This document shows positions 44,569 through 53,972 of a stretch of 64,000 nucleotides of DNA, piece after piece. Position 1 is the stretch's first letter; the number at the start of each line of letters is the position of its first letter. The translations under genes and the position numbers were made by a program. Source of the stretch: Acidimicrobiaceae bacterium (GTDB lineage: Bacteria > Actinomycetota > Acidimicrobiia > Acidimicrobiales > Aldehydirespiratoraceae). Location of the stretch: contig JAPOUM010000022.1 of NCBI GenBank assembly GCA_026708645.1, positions 62,001-126,000 of the forward strand. Reading direction: 5' to 3'. The notes under the pieces are model-generated. The model saw only the letters and a list, made by a program, of their open reading frames with translations, had not been told where the DNA came from and did no database searches.

Positions 44569-45666
44569 TCAGTCGGCGAGTCTGGCGATGCGGTCGGGGT
44601 CGAGTCTGTAGCTGAGCCTCTGACCGACTCGGGCCGGCTGCGCGTCCATCGCCACCAGCTGAAAAGCGCCCGGCTCGGTGCGCAGATGCAGCTCGAAGCG
44701 ATCCCCGCGGAAGCGAACGTCGCTCACCGTGGCCGTCACCAGATCAGCGCTGCCGGAGGCCGCCGCGCTCGACTCCGACCCGATCTCCATCCCCATCTCC
44801 GAACCTGAACCTGTGCTCCAACCCGAACCCGGCGCTGGCGCTGATGACGGCTCAGAGTCCGCCAGCCGGGTGAAAGCGTCGCTGCGAATCACCGCCCGGC
44901 CTGCGGCGACGCTCAGACGGCCCCAGGGCACTTCGCCGCGCCCGCCGACGCTGACGATGTTGGTGTGGCCCAAGAAGCGAGCTGTCGCGGCCAGTCGAGG
45001 ATCGCGCCAAACTTCGGCTGGCGCGCCGATCCTGACGATCCTCCCCGACTGCATCAACGCCACCCGGTCCGCCACCGCGAACGCCTCATCGTGGTCGTGG
45101 CTGACATGCAGCGCAGTCACGCCGACACGTCGCAGCAGCGTTCGCAGTTCGGCTGTGAGCTGCTCGCGCCTGGGGCGGTCCAGCGAACCGAGCGGCTCGT
45201 CGAGCATCAGCAGCCGCGGCTCAGGCGCCAGTGAGCGCGCCAACGCCACCCGCTGGGCTTCGCCGCCTGACAGCGTGGTGATCGCCCGTCGCCGGTAGCC
45301 GGCCAGCCCCACCAGATCGAGGACCTCCTCGACCCGCCGGTCGCGCGCCTCGGCGTCCAGCCGCTTCATGCGCAGGCCGAAAGCCACGTTGGCGGACACG
45401 TCACGATGCGCGAACAGCGCGTGCTCCTGGAACATCAAACCGAAATCTCGACGATGCACGGGCTGCGCGGCCAGGTCTTCGCCGTCCCAGCGGATCTCGC
45501 CCGCATCGAGCGGCTGCAAACCGGCGACGGCTCGCAGCAGCGTGCTCTTGCCGCAGCCGCTGGGTCCGAGAACCGCGACGATCTCGCCGCTCTCAACCTG
45601 CAGGTCAACCCCGTCTAGAGCAGCAACATCGCCGAAACTGACTCTTGCGTCCTTCACAGCGAGCAT
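44569..45666 (-). CDS. thiQ: Thiamine-type ABC transporter ATPase
   Basis: A 365-residue ABC ATPase: Walker A GPSGCGKST, Q-loop FGLMFQEHALF, signature LSGGEAQRVALARSL, Walker B LLMLDEPLGSLD, and H-loop SHDHDEAF. The C-terminal 130 residues form a TOBE-like domain broken by a Ser/Gly/Glu insert (about 275-310). By itself it resembles ferric or spermidine importers; the thiamine assignment rests on the operon with thiB and the TPP riboswitch. Confidence 0.85.
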   Translation of the reverse strand: MLAVKDARVSFGDVAALDGVDLQVESGEIVAVLGPSGCGKSTLLRAVAGLQPLDAGEIRWDGEDLAAQPVHRRDFGLMFQEHALFAHRDVSANVAFGLRMKRLDAEARDRRVEEVLDLVGLAGYRRRAITTLSGGEAQRVALARSLAPEPRLLMLDEPLGSLDRPRREQLTAELRTLLRRVGVTALHVSHDHDEAFAVADRVALMQSGRIVRIGAPAEVWRDPRLAATARFLGHTNIVSVGGRGEVPWGRLSVAAGRAVIRSDAFTRLADSEPSSAPAPGSGWSTGSGSEMGMEIGSESSAAASGSADLVTATVSDVRFRGDRFELHLRTEPGAFQLVAMDAQPARVGQRLSYRLDPDRIARLAD

Positions 45667-45709
45667 CGCATCATCCTGGCGCTCTCAAAAGCTTGCGCCC
45701 CCTTGAGCA

Positions 45710-47584
45710 TCAGATCACTCCCGAGCGGGCGTCGCCCCATAGATCCATCAGAAAGACCACCGCCGCGGTCAGCACCATGAGCGACACCGCCAGCGCCATG
45801 GCCTGGCCCCGGAGGGCGTCGCCCGGGGTGCCCAGCAGCCTGAACAACGCCAGCGGGGCGGTCAGCGTCTCGGGCCGGCGGGGAATGAACGATGTGGCGC
45901 CGAACTCGCCCAGCGACACCGCGAACGCGAAACCGGCGCCCACTGCGGCGCCGCGCGCGGCCGCCGGCAGGTCCACCTCGCGGCGCACCCGCAGAGGCGA
46001 CGCTCCCAGCACCGCCGCGGCTTCGCGCAACCGGGGACTGACGCTTCGCAGCGTAGGCGCCAGAGCGCGCACCACGAAGGGGATCCCGACCACGGCGTGC
46101 GCTATCGGGACCACGATCACCGCCGTGCGGATGTCGATCGGCGGACGGTCCAACACCAGCAACAGACCCAGCCCCACCGTCACCGCCGAAGTGCCCAGAG
46201 GCAGCGTCAAAGTCACGTCCAGCAGCCCGGCGGCGCTGCGGCCGGTTCGTGCCGCCGAACGCAGCACCACCACCACGGCCGCCGCTCCCACTACCACGGC
46301 CAGAGTCGCAGCCGGCACAGCGAACTTCACCGAGTTGAGCAGTGCCGCCAAGGCAGTGTCGGGCAGCAGGCTGACTTGCTGGGCCATGGCGCTGTAATGG
46401 CGCAGCGTGTAGCCGCCGCCTCCTGCCAGCAGCGAGCGTTCCACGAGCAGCGCCAAAGGCAGCCCCAGGATCACCGCCATCACCGCCAGGTTGACCGCCA
46501 GCGCGGGACCGCCTCCGCGCGGCGCAGGAGCGCCCGAGCGGGGCTGCTCCACCGCGGCGCGTCTGCGCTCCATCAGGATCGACACGATCACCAGAGCCAG
46601 CACCGCGGCCAGCTGCACGATCGCCAGAGACGCCGCTACCGAGAAGTCGAGCCGCCGTATGGCGTAGCGGTAGATCTCGGTCTCGATGGTGGCCCGTGTC
46701 GGGCCTCCCAGGATCAGCACAACCCCGAAAGAAGTGAACGAGAACAAAAAGACGATGACCGACGCGGCCGCCAGCGAAGGCGCCAGGCGGGGCAGCACCA
46801 CATGACGGAAGACTCCCAGACGCGAGGCGCCCAGCACGCGGGCCTGGTCCTCAATGCGGGCGTCGAGGCTCGCCCAATGCGCCCCCACGATGCGCAGCAC
46901 CACCGCATAATTGAAGAACACGTGCGCCAGAAGGATCGCCCAGACCGTGTGGCGCAGACTCAACCCGCCGTCTCCTGCCAGCCCGAGACGATTGAAGACG
47001 CCTTCGAACGCCGCAGCGACGACCACGGTGGGCAGCATGAACGGCACGGTCGCCGCGGCCCGCACCAGGCGCCGGCCACGGAAACGGAGCCGGGCCAAAG
47101 CCCCTGCTGCGGGCAGTGCCACCAGCACCGTCAGAGCTGTCGACGCCGCGGCCTGCCAGAGAGTGAACCAGATCACCGAGCGGTGCGAGGCCGAGCCCAG
47201 AACCTCTCCCAGCCCTCCGACCCCGGCGGCGCCTCCTCCGCCTCCTCCGAGGCCGCCGCCGAGACCCCGGTGGATCACCGCGCCGACAGGCCACACGAAG
47301 AAGAGCCCCATGAACACGACCGCTGCCGCGGCCGGCACAACCTGCCAGCGTCGCAGAACGGCTGCAGCCAGCTTTGACGCGAGCTGTTTGACAGCCGCAG
47401 GCCTGGAGGCGTCAGCAGGCTCGGCGGCGTCCTGCGCGGAAGCTGGGGGCGGCCCGGAGGCGGCGTCCTGCGGCGGAGCTGCGATCACCGAACCGGCGGC
47501 TTGTCGATGGCCCGGCTGCGACTCTGCCTCGGGGCGAGCCTCAGCGAAGCACGATCTCCACCCAGCGGTCGGTCCAAGCGTCAC
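45710..47584 (-). CDS. thiP: Thiamine-type ABC transporter permease (two fused permease domains)
   Basis: A membrane protein of up to 624 residues with two BPD_transp_1 domains. Each has an EAA-type loop that touches the ATPase: ARVLGASRLGVFRHVVLP and AAVLGASPLRVRREVDLPA. About 12 helices are visible. The first 80 residues are an Ala/Pro-rich non-membrane leader, so the true start may be later than the GTG at 47584 (for example GTG at 47488). If the long form is right, it overlaps thiB by 44 bp. Confidence 0.85.
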   Translation of the reverse strand: MTLGPTAGWRSCFAEARPEAESQPGHRQAAGSVIAAPPQDAASGPPPASAQDAAEPADASRPAAVKQLASKLAAAVLRRWQVVPAAAAVVFMGLFFVWPVGAVIHRGLGGGLGGGGGGAAGVGGLGEVLGSASHRSVIWFTLWQAAASTALTVLVALPAAGALARLRFRGRRLVRAAATVPFMLPTVVVAAAFEGVFNRLGLAGDGGLSLRHTVWAILLAHVFFNYAVVLRIVGAHWASLDARIEDQARVLGASRLGVFRHVVLPRLAPSLAAASVIVFLFSFTSFGVVLILGGPTRATIETEIYRYAIRRLDFSVAASLAIVQLAAVLALVIVSILMERRRAAVEQPRSGAPAPRGGGPALAVNLAVMAVILGLPLALLVERSLLAGGGGYTLRHYSAMAQQVSLLPDTALAALLNSVKFAVPAATLAVVVGAAAVVVVLRSAARTGRSAAGLLDVTLTLPLGTSAVTVGLGLLLVLDRPPIDIRTAVIVVPIAHAVVGIPFVVRALAPTLRSVSPRLREAAAVLGASPLRVRREVDLPAAARGAAVGAGFAFAVSLGEFGATSFIPRRPETLTAPLALFRLLGTPGDALRGQAMALAVSLMVLTAAVVFLMDLWGDARSGVI

Positions 47585-48800
47585 GCTGAGCCTCTATCTC
47601 GGCCGGGTCCACCATGAACGGATCGTCGGCGATCTCGGCGTGTTCCACGAACTCCGGCGGCAGGGTGGCGTCGACGTTCACCGGGAACACGAACATGTTC
47701 AACGGGATGTCGTTCTGGAACGTCTCTCCGAGCATGAAATCGATCAAGGCCCGGGCGCCTGCCGGGTTCTCGGCGCCTGCCAGCACACCGGCGAACTCGA
47801 TCTGACGGTAACAACTGTCAGTTATCACCCCTGTGGGTGGATTATCGACAGGAGGATCAGCGAAGATCACCTCCGCGGGCGGGCTGGAAGCATAGGAGAC
47901 GACCATGGGCCGGTCGCCGCCGCCGACTGTGAACTCGCCGTAGTAGGCCTCCTCCCAGCCGGAGGTGACCGACACGCCGTTGTCTCGCAGAGCTTCCCAG
48001 TAGTCCTCATAGCCGTCGCCGTAGCGGGCGATGGTGGCGAGCAGGAAAGCGAGACCGGGCGAGGAGGTCTCCGGGCTCGGCACCACCAGCATTTCGGCGT
48101 AGTCCTCGTCGATGAGGTCGTCGAGGCCGGCGGGCGGCGGCAGGGCGCCGTCGAATGCGTCGACCCAGTAGTTGAGGCAAACGTCGCCGAAGTCGACGGG
48201 CGTCACGCGATGCTGCGGATCGAGTTCGAATTCGTCTGGCACGTCGGCGAGGCCGGGCGACTCGTAAGGCTCGAAGATGCCGCAGTCGAGGCCGCGTTGC
48301 AAGAACGTGTTGTCGATGCCGAACAGCACGTCGCCGAGCGGCTCGCCGGCGGTGAGGCACGCCTGCGCCACCAGAGCGCCGGCATCGCCCGAGGCGAGAT
48401 GGCTCACTTCGACGCCTGTGGCGGCGGTGAACGCTTCGAAGGTCTCCGGCGAGACCGCGAACGAATCGTGGGTGAGCAGCGTCACCGTGGTGCCCGACAA
48501 GCCTTCGTTGCCGGAGTCGCCGGCGGCGTCGTTGTCTGCGTCGTCGCCGCCGCATGCTGCAGCCACGAGCGACAGCGCTGCCAGAGCCGCGACCGCCAGG
48601 CGCGTGCGAGTCGGGCGCGAGACGCCGCTCAATGCTTTCGGCGCTGTCGGTTTCGGCGCTGTCGGTTTCAGCGCTGTCGGTTTCGGCGCTGTCGGCAAGA
48701 ATCCGCGGCAGGCGCCGCGCATCCTGTTGCGTGCCGCCTTGTTCTGTGCTGCCCCGTCGGGGCGCGTCGGGCGGCTGGTGCTTGAAGCTTGGTGGCCCAT
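47541..48800 (-). CDS. thiB: Thiamine-binding lipoprotein of ABC transporter
   Basis: A 419-residue lipoprotein. The lipobox LVAAACGG is at about residue 80, behind an unusually long basic N-terminal leader. The mature part has the ThiB family pattern: TVTLLTHDSFAVS, DVLFGIDNTFLQR, VDFGDVCLNYWVDAF and TSSPGLAFLLATIARYG. It captures thiamine or its phosphates. ATG at 48800 is fixed by GGAGGAAG, which is also the 3' end of the TPP riboswitch. The leader contains a run of 5-residue repeats (PKPTA/LKPTA). Confidence 0.92.
   Translation of the reverse strand: MGHQASSTSRPTRPDGAAQNKAARNRMRGACRGFLPTAPKPTALKPTAPKPTAPKALSGVSRPTRTRLAVAALAALSLVAAACGGDDADNDAAGDSGNEGLSGTTVTLLTHDSFAVSPETFEAFTAATGVEVSHLASGDAGALVAQACLTAGEPLGDVLFGIDNTFLQRGLDCGIFEPYESPGLADVPDEFELDPQHRVTPVDFGDVCLNYWVDAFDGALPPPAGLDDLIDEDYAEMLVVPSPETSSPGLAFLLATIARYGDGYEDYWEALRDNGVSVTSGWEEAYYGEFTVGGGDRPMVVSYASSPPAEVIFADPPVDNPPTGVITDSCYRQIEFAGVLAGAENPAGARALIDFMLGETFQNDIPLNMFVFPVNVDATLPPEFVEHAEIADDPFMVDPAEIEAQRDAWTDRWVEIVLR
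48636..48695. repeat. Four tandem 15-bp repeats in the thiB leader
   Basis: TTTCGGCGCTGTCGG repeats four times (48636-48650, 48651-48665, 48666-48680 with one change, 48681-48695). In the coding direction each encodes five residues of the PTAPK type, between the start codon and the signal-peptide helix of thiB. It lengthens the leader without changing the frame. Confidence 0.92.
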
Positions 48801-48803
48801 GGG

Positions 48804-48893
48804 TTCTTCCTCCGCTGGCATTACCCAGATCAGGTCGGCGGGTCGACGCCGCTGCAGGCGCCCTCTCAGCCCGGCTGCCCCGAGCTCCCCGGT
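48804..48893 (-). ncRNA. TPP riboswitch (THI box) of thiBPQ
   Basis: On the minus strand the leader holds the THI-box core: GGGGAGCTCGGG at the 5' side, GGGCTGAGAGGG, a variable P3a/P3 stem, then CTGATCTGGGTAATGCCAGC and GGAGGAAG. CUGAGA and the GAUCUGGGUAAUGCCAGCG-like segment are the thiamine pyrophosphate-binding elements. The 3' arm includes the ribosome-binding site of thiB, six bases before its ATG, so thiamine pyrophosphate would repress translation by hiding that site. No terminator hairpin is needed. Confidence 0.95.
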
Positions 48894-49183
48894 TTGTTGG
48901 TTTTCGCTGATCAACTATATGCGATGCGCGTCCAGCCGCCTCGCCGGCGGCAAACCTGCCGAAGGCCCGACCGCAGACAACCGACAGTGAAAATCAGGCG
49001 AATGCGACGTGAACAGTCGGTGAGCGGTCACCGATTCAGCGAGCGAGTGTCACAGCAGCCCAGTAGCGTGCGCGTCGGTGATCTGAGGCGCCGATTCAGA
49101 GCCCGCGATCCCCACATGCTCACCATCCCGGCAAGCTCCACATTCCGCACCAACCCCCACAATCCGCACCAAGGAGGCCCTTC

Positions 49184-51139
49184 GTGGCGTTCCCTTCTCG
49201 CATCCTCAAACCATTGTCGCTGTTGGGCGCGTTCGCGCTGGCGGCGGCCCTGCTGATGTCGTCTCCGGCCGCCGCGCAGGAGACGACGCCGCCGGCCGGC
49301 AGCGACTCTTTCACCCTCACGATCCTGCACAACAACGACGGCGAGTCGAAGCTGCTGCCCGACGAGGAAGCCGGCTTCCCGGGCGTGGCTCGCTTCGTCG
49401 CTCAGTTGAAGCAGATGCAGGCGGACGCCGGCGACGGGGTGGTGACGCTCACCTCCGGCGACAACTTCTTGGCCTCACAGGAACTGAACGTATCGCTGGC
49501 CCGCGAGGGTGCGCTCTACGACTCGATAGCGCTCAGCGGCCTCTACGACGCCATGGCGCTCGGCAACCACGATTTCGACTTGGGGCCTGAGGTGACCGCC
49601 CGGTTCATCTCCGGTTTCGAGCCGGCGGTGACTTTCCTGTCAGCCAACGCCGACTTCTCCGGCGAGCCTGCGCTGCAAGCGCTGGTGGACGCCGGCGCGC
49701 TGGCCGGCAGCACCACCGTGGAGACCGGAGGCGAGCGGGTCGGCGTCATCGGGGCGGTCACCCCGACGCTTCCCAACATCTCCACACCGCGCAATGTTGT
49801 GGTCTCCGAAGTCCTTGCAGCGGTGCGAGCCGAGGTTTCGGCCTTGACCGAGGACGGAGTCAACAAGATCATCCTGGTCAGCCACCTTCAGGGAGTGTCC
49901 GAGGAGGTGGCTCTAGTGGCCGACCTGGCAGGCGTCGATGTGGTCATCGCCGGGGGCGGCGACGACCTGCTGCGCAACGAGGGCGACACTTGCATGCCCG
50001 ACGAAACACCCGCCGGGGCCTATCCGATGGTGGTGGCCGACTCCACCGGCGCCGATGTGCCGGTGATCACCGCTCCCGGCGGCTACCGCTGCATCGGTGA
50101 GCTGACCGTGAACTTCGACGGCGAAGGCAGCATCGTCAGCCACTCGGGCCGCTCTGTGGGCGTGAGCCTCGAAACGACGCCAGATCCGGCGGTGCAGTCG
50201 AGCGTGGTCGAGCCGCTGGCCGCGGCCGTCGCCGAGATCGACGGCGATGTGATCGGCACCAGCGAAGTCGATCTCGACGGACGCCGGGCCAGCGTGCGCA
50301 CCGGCTCATCCAACCAGGGCAACCTCCACGCGGACGCGCTGCGAGCGTCAGCCGCCAATCTGGCCACGGCATTCGGCACCCCGGCGCCTGATGCAGCCAT
50401 CCAGAACGGCGGCGGCATCCGCAACGACGCGGTGATCCCCGCCGGGCAGATCACCACCGGCAACACTTGGGACATCGCGCCGTTCCGCAACTTCGTGGTG
50501 GTCGGCTCGGTTCCCCGAGAGACGTTCCACATACTGCTCGAGCAGGCCGTGGATCGCATTCCCGGCGCCGGGGGTCAGTTCCCGCAGATATCCGGGTTCA
50601 CGTTCAGCTACGACCCGTCGGCCCCGGCACGCCAGACCGACCGGGACGGCGACTGCTCGCTCGCCGGAGACGCCGGATCGAGAATACGCTCCGTCACCCT
50701 CGACGACGGCACCGTGGTCGTGCGCGACGGCGTGGTGGTGCCGGGAGATCCGGTTGTGCTGGCCACCATCGACTTCTTGGCGAACGGCGGCGACTGCTAT
50801 CCGCTCGCCGGCATCGACTTCACCAAGCTCGGAGTCAGCTACCAGCAGGCGCTGGTCAACTACATCTCAGAGGACTTGGGCGGCACGATCACTGCAGCCG
50901 ACTACCCGGAGGGCGGCGAAGACCGGATCGTCGCACTGGCCGGCGAATCCGAGCCGGACACGGTGACCGTGGCGCGCGGCGACAGCCTCTGGAGGATCGC
51001 TGCCAAGCATCTCGGCTCGGGCTCGCGCTGGCGGGAGATCTACGAACTCAACCGCGGCAAGGTTCAAGCCGACGGCCGGAGTCTCGCCGACCCTGGCCTG
51101 ATCCAGATCGACTGGGTGCTGGAACTTCCCGCCAGTTAG
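49184..51139 (+). CDS. Secreted 5'-nucleotidase/metallophosphoesterase with C-terminal LysM domain
   Basis: A 651-residue UshA-family protein. A signal peptide ends near SPAAAQ. The metallophosphoesterase domain has TILHNNDGES, TLTSGDNFLAS, MALGNHDFD and VSHLQG. The second domain has AIQNGGGIRND and PFRNFVVV, the nucleotide-binding part. The C-terminus (about 597-651) is a LysM domain, DTVTVARGDSLWRIAAKHLG, for peptidoglycan binding. The usual GGHSH metal motif reads AGGGDDLL, as in a known subfamily that lacks those histidines. GTG at 49184 has AAGGAGG seven bases upstream. Likely scavenges phosphate from nucleotides at the wall. Confidence 0.9.
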   Translation: MAFPSRILKPLSLLGAFALAAALLMSSPAAAQETTPPAGSDSFTLTILHNNDGESKLLPDEEAGFPGVARFVAQLKQMQADAGDGVVTLTSGDNFLASQELNVSLAREGALYDSIALSGLYDAMALGNHDFDLGPEVTARFISGFEPAVTFLSANADFSGEPALQALVDAGALAGSTTVETGGERVGVIGAVTPTLPNISTPRNVVVSEVLAAVRAEVSALTEDGVNKIILVSHLQGVSEEVALVADLAGVDVVIAGGGDDLLRNEGDTCMPDETPAGAYPMVVADSTGADVPVITAPGGYRCIGELTVNFDGEGSIVSHSGRSVGVSLETTPDPAVQSSVVEPLAAAVAEIDGDVIGTSEVDLDGRRASVRTGSSNQGNLHADALRASAANLATAFGTPAPDAAIQNGGGIRNDAVIPAGQITTGNTWDIAPFRNFVVVGSVPRETFHILLEQAVDRIPGAGGQFPQISGFTFSYDPSAPARQTDRDGDCSLAGDAGSRIRSVTLDDGTVVVRDGVVVPGDPVVLATIDFLANGGDCYPLAGIDFTKLGVSYQQALVNYISEDLGGTITAADYPEGGEDRIVALAGESEPDTVTVARGDSLWRIAAKHLGSGSRWREIYELNRGKVQADGRSLADPGLIQIDWVLELPAS

Positions 51140-51158
51140 CCGAGGAGCGCTCGACACT

Positions 51159-51197
51159 TGCGGGCTGGGCGCTCTCTTTGTGAGAGCCCAGCCCGCA
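51159..51197 (+). terminator. Strong hairpin after the nucleotidase gene
   Basis: TGCGGGCTGGGC-GC-TCTC, a short loop (TTTGT), then GAGAGCCCAGCCCGCA form an 16-pair stem with a two-base bulge, starting 19 bp after the stop codon. It lacks a T run but is the strongest hairpin I saw in the window. Confidence 0.6.
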
Positions 51198-51336
51198 CGA
51201 CAACACTCAAGCCCACCACCGAGAGTTCGGCATGTGAAGGCACAGAAAGTGCTCGCATTTTTGTGATCCACATCTTGGAGGGCCAGCTTCATCCGCGCGG
51301 TATCACGCAGCAGCTGAGGCGAAGGCAGACTGCGGC

Positions 51337-52959
51337 GTGAGCGTCTTTGGATCATGCAGTCATGCGAAACTCAGACGGATCGCCTTCGGGTCGTTGGCGG
51401 TCGCCGGCTGCGTCTGGGTTGCTGCCGCCTGCTCGTCAGGCTCTTCAGAGCCGCAGCGCGGTGCGGCGGCTGCGAGCGATGCCTCCGCCTCGACGAACTC
51501 AACGAGTTCGACAAGCTTGCCGAGTTCGACGAGTTTGATTAGCCCTCCGAGTTCGACGAGCTTGCCGGCGGCTTCGGGGCTGGAACTCGACCCGTCGAAC
51601 CCGGATGCGGAACTCTCAGGCGGCGGTCGCGGTCTGATAGCCGTGACAGACGCCGACGGGTTGAGCCTGCTGACGCCGAGCGGCCGGAGCGTGAACCGCA
51701 TCGGCGCCGGCTTCGTCGTCACGCAACCGACCTGGTCGCGCGACGGCGCCAAGCTGGCGGCGACTCTCAGCAATGCCGACGGCGGAGTCTCTCGGGTTGC
51801 TGTGCTGGACGTGGCCAGCGGCCAGGTCAGCGACTTCGAGGCGCGACGGCCTTACTTCTTCTATTCGTGGAGCCACGACGGCACCAGGCTGGCAGCGCTG
51901 GGCCCGGCCGCAGGCGGCGGCACGGCCATGGACGTTCTCGACGCGACAGGAGCGCCGACTTCGCCCGACACGGTCACCGACAGCAGCGTTTTCATCGCCT
52001 GGGCGCCCGACGGGCGGCGGTTGCTGGTGCATGCCGGGCCGCGACTTCAGCTGTTCGACGACCCCGACCAACTCGGCGACTACACCGATTTGGGCACAGT
52101 CGGTTCCGGTTTCCAGGCTGCGTCCTGGGTGCCGGACAGCAACGCTTTCCTCTATGTCGCCGATGTCGCCGACGAGGCAGGCGACGGTATTGACAGCGAC
52201 GGTATTGGCAGCGACGGCAGCAGTGCTGACGGCGACGGGCCGGCAACGCCGCGACTTCTGCGGCGCAGCCTCGCTGACGGCGTCGTCACGGACTTGGGCG
52301 ACGCCACGGGCTTGACCGCCATGACGGTCCACCCCGACGGTGATCGGGTCGCCCTGGCTTTCGTGCAGTCCGCGCAGCGCACCCAACCCACGCAGCCGAC
52401 GGTCCCGCTCCTGCCGGTCAGCGCCGGCGGTCGGTTCGCGGCGGCAGCAGCAGCACAGCCCACCGCCGCGCAAGCGACTTTCCAGCGGCGCAGCGAAGAT
52501 CGGCTGGAGGCCGTTCTCGGCGCAACGCGACCCACCGCCGCGCAGGCGTCTTTGCGGGGCGCCGTCGAGATCCTCGATCTGGCAACCGGCGAACGGACAG
52601 AGGCTTTGGACGGGCCCGGTTTATGGGTCGCTTGGAGCCCCGACGGACAGAGCCTGTTGATGGCGACCACCGCCTCCGCAGATGCGTCGGCCTTGCTGGC
52701 CTGGCATGTCTGGGACGGCAGTCGGTCGCTGGAACTGGTCCAGTTCACGCCGAGCGCCAACTTCTTGCGCAACTATCTGCCGTTCGCCGATCAATACGAC
52801 GAGACGCCACGTCTCTGGTCGCCGGACAGCGACGCCATCACCTACAGCGCCACCCGGGCGGGCAGCGGAGACTTCGCCGCTGTGTCGCGCCTCGACAGCG
52901 TCGGCGACACCGACGACCTAGGGCCCGGCACCGTGTCGTTCTGGAGTCCGCTACCGTGA
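51337..52959 (+). CDS. Beta-propeller (TolB/WD40-like) lipoprotein
   Basis: A 540-residue protein with a signal peptide and lipobox VAAACSS (Cys 32), a Ser/Thr/Leu/Pro-repetitive linker (SSTSLPSSTSLISPP), then repeated beta-propeller blades of the TolB type: TWSRDGAKLAATL, SWSHDGTRLAALG, AWAPDGRRLLVHA, AWSPDGQSLLMAT and LWSPDSDAITYSA. It is probably a surface scaffold of unknown partner. GTG start at 51337. It ends seven bases before the creatininase gene, so the two are likely co-transcribed. Confidence 0.8.
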   Translation: MSVFGSCSHAKLRRIAFGSLAVAGCVWVAAACSSGSSEPQRGAAAASDASASTNSTSSTSLPSSTSLISPPSSTSLPAASGLELDPSNPDAELSGGGRGLIAVTDADGLSLLTPSGRSVNRIGAGFVVTQPTWSRDGAKLAATLSNADGGVSRVAVLDVASGQVSDFEARRPYFFYSWSHDGTRLAALGPAAGGGTAMDVLDATGAPTSPDTVTDSSVFIAWAPDGRRLLVHAGPRLQLFDDPDQLGDYTDLGTVGSGFQAASWVPDSNAFLYVADVADEAGDGIDSDGIGSDGSSADGDGPATPRLLRRSLADGVVTDLGDATGLTAMTVHPDGDRVALAFVQSAQRTQPTQPTVPLLPVSAGGRFAAAAAAQPTAAQATFQRRSEDRLEAVLGATRPTAAQASLRGAVEILDLATGERTEALDGPGLWVAWSPDGQSLLMATTASADASALLAWHVWDGSRSLELVQFTPSANFLRNYLPFADQYDETPRLWSPDSDAITYSATRAGSGDFAAVSRLDSVGDTDDLGPGTVSFWSPLP

Positions 52960-52966
52960 AATCGCT

Positions 52967-53812
52967 ATGAACAGCCCGGCCCCGGAAACTCCTGACCCCG
53001 GATGCTCGAGGCGCCTCGAAGACCTCTCCGGTCCTGAGATCGCCCAGCGGATCACCGAGTCGGCGGTGATGGTGCAGCCCATCGGCGCGGTGGAGCAACA
53101 CGGTCCTCACCTGCCGCTGTCGGTGGACCATGTGATCGCTCACGAGTCGGCCGCTGCGCTCGTGGCCGAGCACGGCGACGCTTACGACCTGTGGCTGCTG
53201 CCGACCCTGTCAGTGTCGAAATCCAACGAGCACGCCTGGTCGGCGGGCACCCTGTGGCTTTCGGCGCAGACGCTGCTGGCCGTGCTGGACGACATCGGCC
53301 GCAGCGTGGCCGCCACCGCGGCCCGGCGGCTGGTTTTTCTCAACGGCCATGGCGGCAACTCGGCGCTGCTCAACGTCGCCTGCCGCGAGATCCGACTGGC
53401 GCACGGGCTGATGACTTTTTTGGTGCATCCTTTCGTGCCGCCCGACCAGGGAGGATCGGCGCCCGACTCGGAGATGGGCATGGGCGTCCACGGCGGCCAT
53501 GAGGAGACCTCCGTGTTCATGCATCTGCGACCGGAGCTGGTCCATCTGGAGAAGGCTGCTCGCGCCGTGCCCGAGCGTCTCGCCGAGAACCGCTATTTGC
53601 GCTTCGGCGGAACGGCCTCGTTCGGGTGGCTGTCGAACGACTTCGGCCCCGAAGGCCACATCGGCGATCCGACCGGCGCCAACGCCGCCGAGGGCAAACA
53701 GTTGTTCGAGACGGCGGTGGCGCTGCTGGGCGAGCAGATGTCTGAGATCGCGGCCTGGGACTTCGGCGCTCGGCCAGCCGGCGCTGAGAGCCTCGGCAGT
53801 TCGTGGGACTAA
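52967..53812 (+). CDS. Creatininase-family amidohydrolase
   Basis: A 281-residue enzyme of the creatinine amidohydrolase family, with the metal-binding segments PIGAVEQHGPHLPLSVDH, LVFLNGHGGNSALL and HGGHEETSVFMHL (Glu and His ligands). Family members hydrolyse cyclic amides, or in mycofactocin synthesis cleave a peptide (MftE); no mycofactocin genes are nearby, so the substrate is open. Its last 20 codons (WDFGARPAGAESLG) come from a repeat that recurs twice downstream, suggesting the original C-terminus was replaced or extended. Confidence 0.88.
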   Translation: MNSPAPETPDPGCSRRLEDLSGPEIAQRITESAVMVQPIGAVEQHGPHLPLSVDHVIAHESAAALVAEHGDAYDLWLLPTLSVSKSNEHAWSAGTLWLSAQTLLAVLDDIGRSVAATAARRLVFLNGHGGNSALLNVACREIRLAHGLMTFLVHPFVPPDQGGSAPDSEMGMGVHGGHEETSVFMHLRPELVHLEKAARAVPERLAENRYLRFGGTASFGWLSNDFGPEGHIGDPTGANAAEGKQLFETAVALLGEQMSEIAAWDFGARPAGAESLGSSWD

Positions 53813-53972
53813 GAAGCCAATCGGAGCCTGGGACTTCGGCACTCGGCCAGCCAGCGCTGAGAGCCTGCCCGGTCAGGTGAGAGTTCGCAGCACCGCAACA
53901 ATGTCGTTCCCGCTGCCGCCGTACGAGAAGCCGATCCACTTCGGCACTCGGCCAGCCGGCGCCGAGAGCCTG
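53761..53972. repeat. Three dispersed copies of a ~34-bp repeat
   Basis: CTTCGGCACTCGGCCAGCC followed by GGCGCTGAGAGCCTG occurs at 53761-53794, 53834-53867 and 53939-53972 with few mismatches. Copy 1 lies inside the 3' end of the creatininase gene; copies 2 and 3 are in the 288-bp spacer before the methyltransferase gene. AAGCC(A/G)ATC precedes copies 2 and 3, so the unit may be longer. No gene is visible in the rest of the spacer. Confidence 0.85.

Noticed and set aside
52967..53812. Mycofactocin maturase MftE
   Set aside because: The family matches, but none of mftA-D or mftF are in the window.
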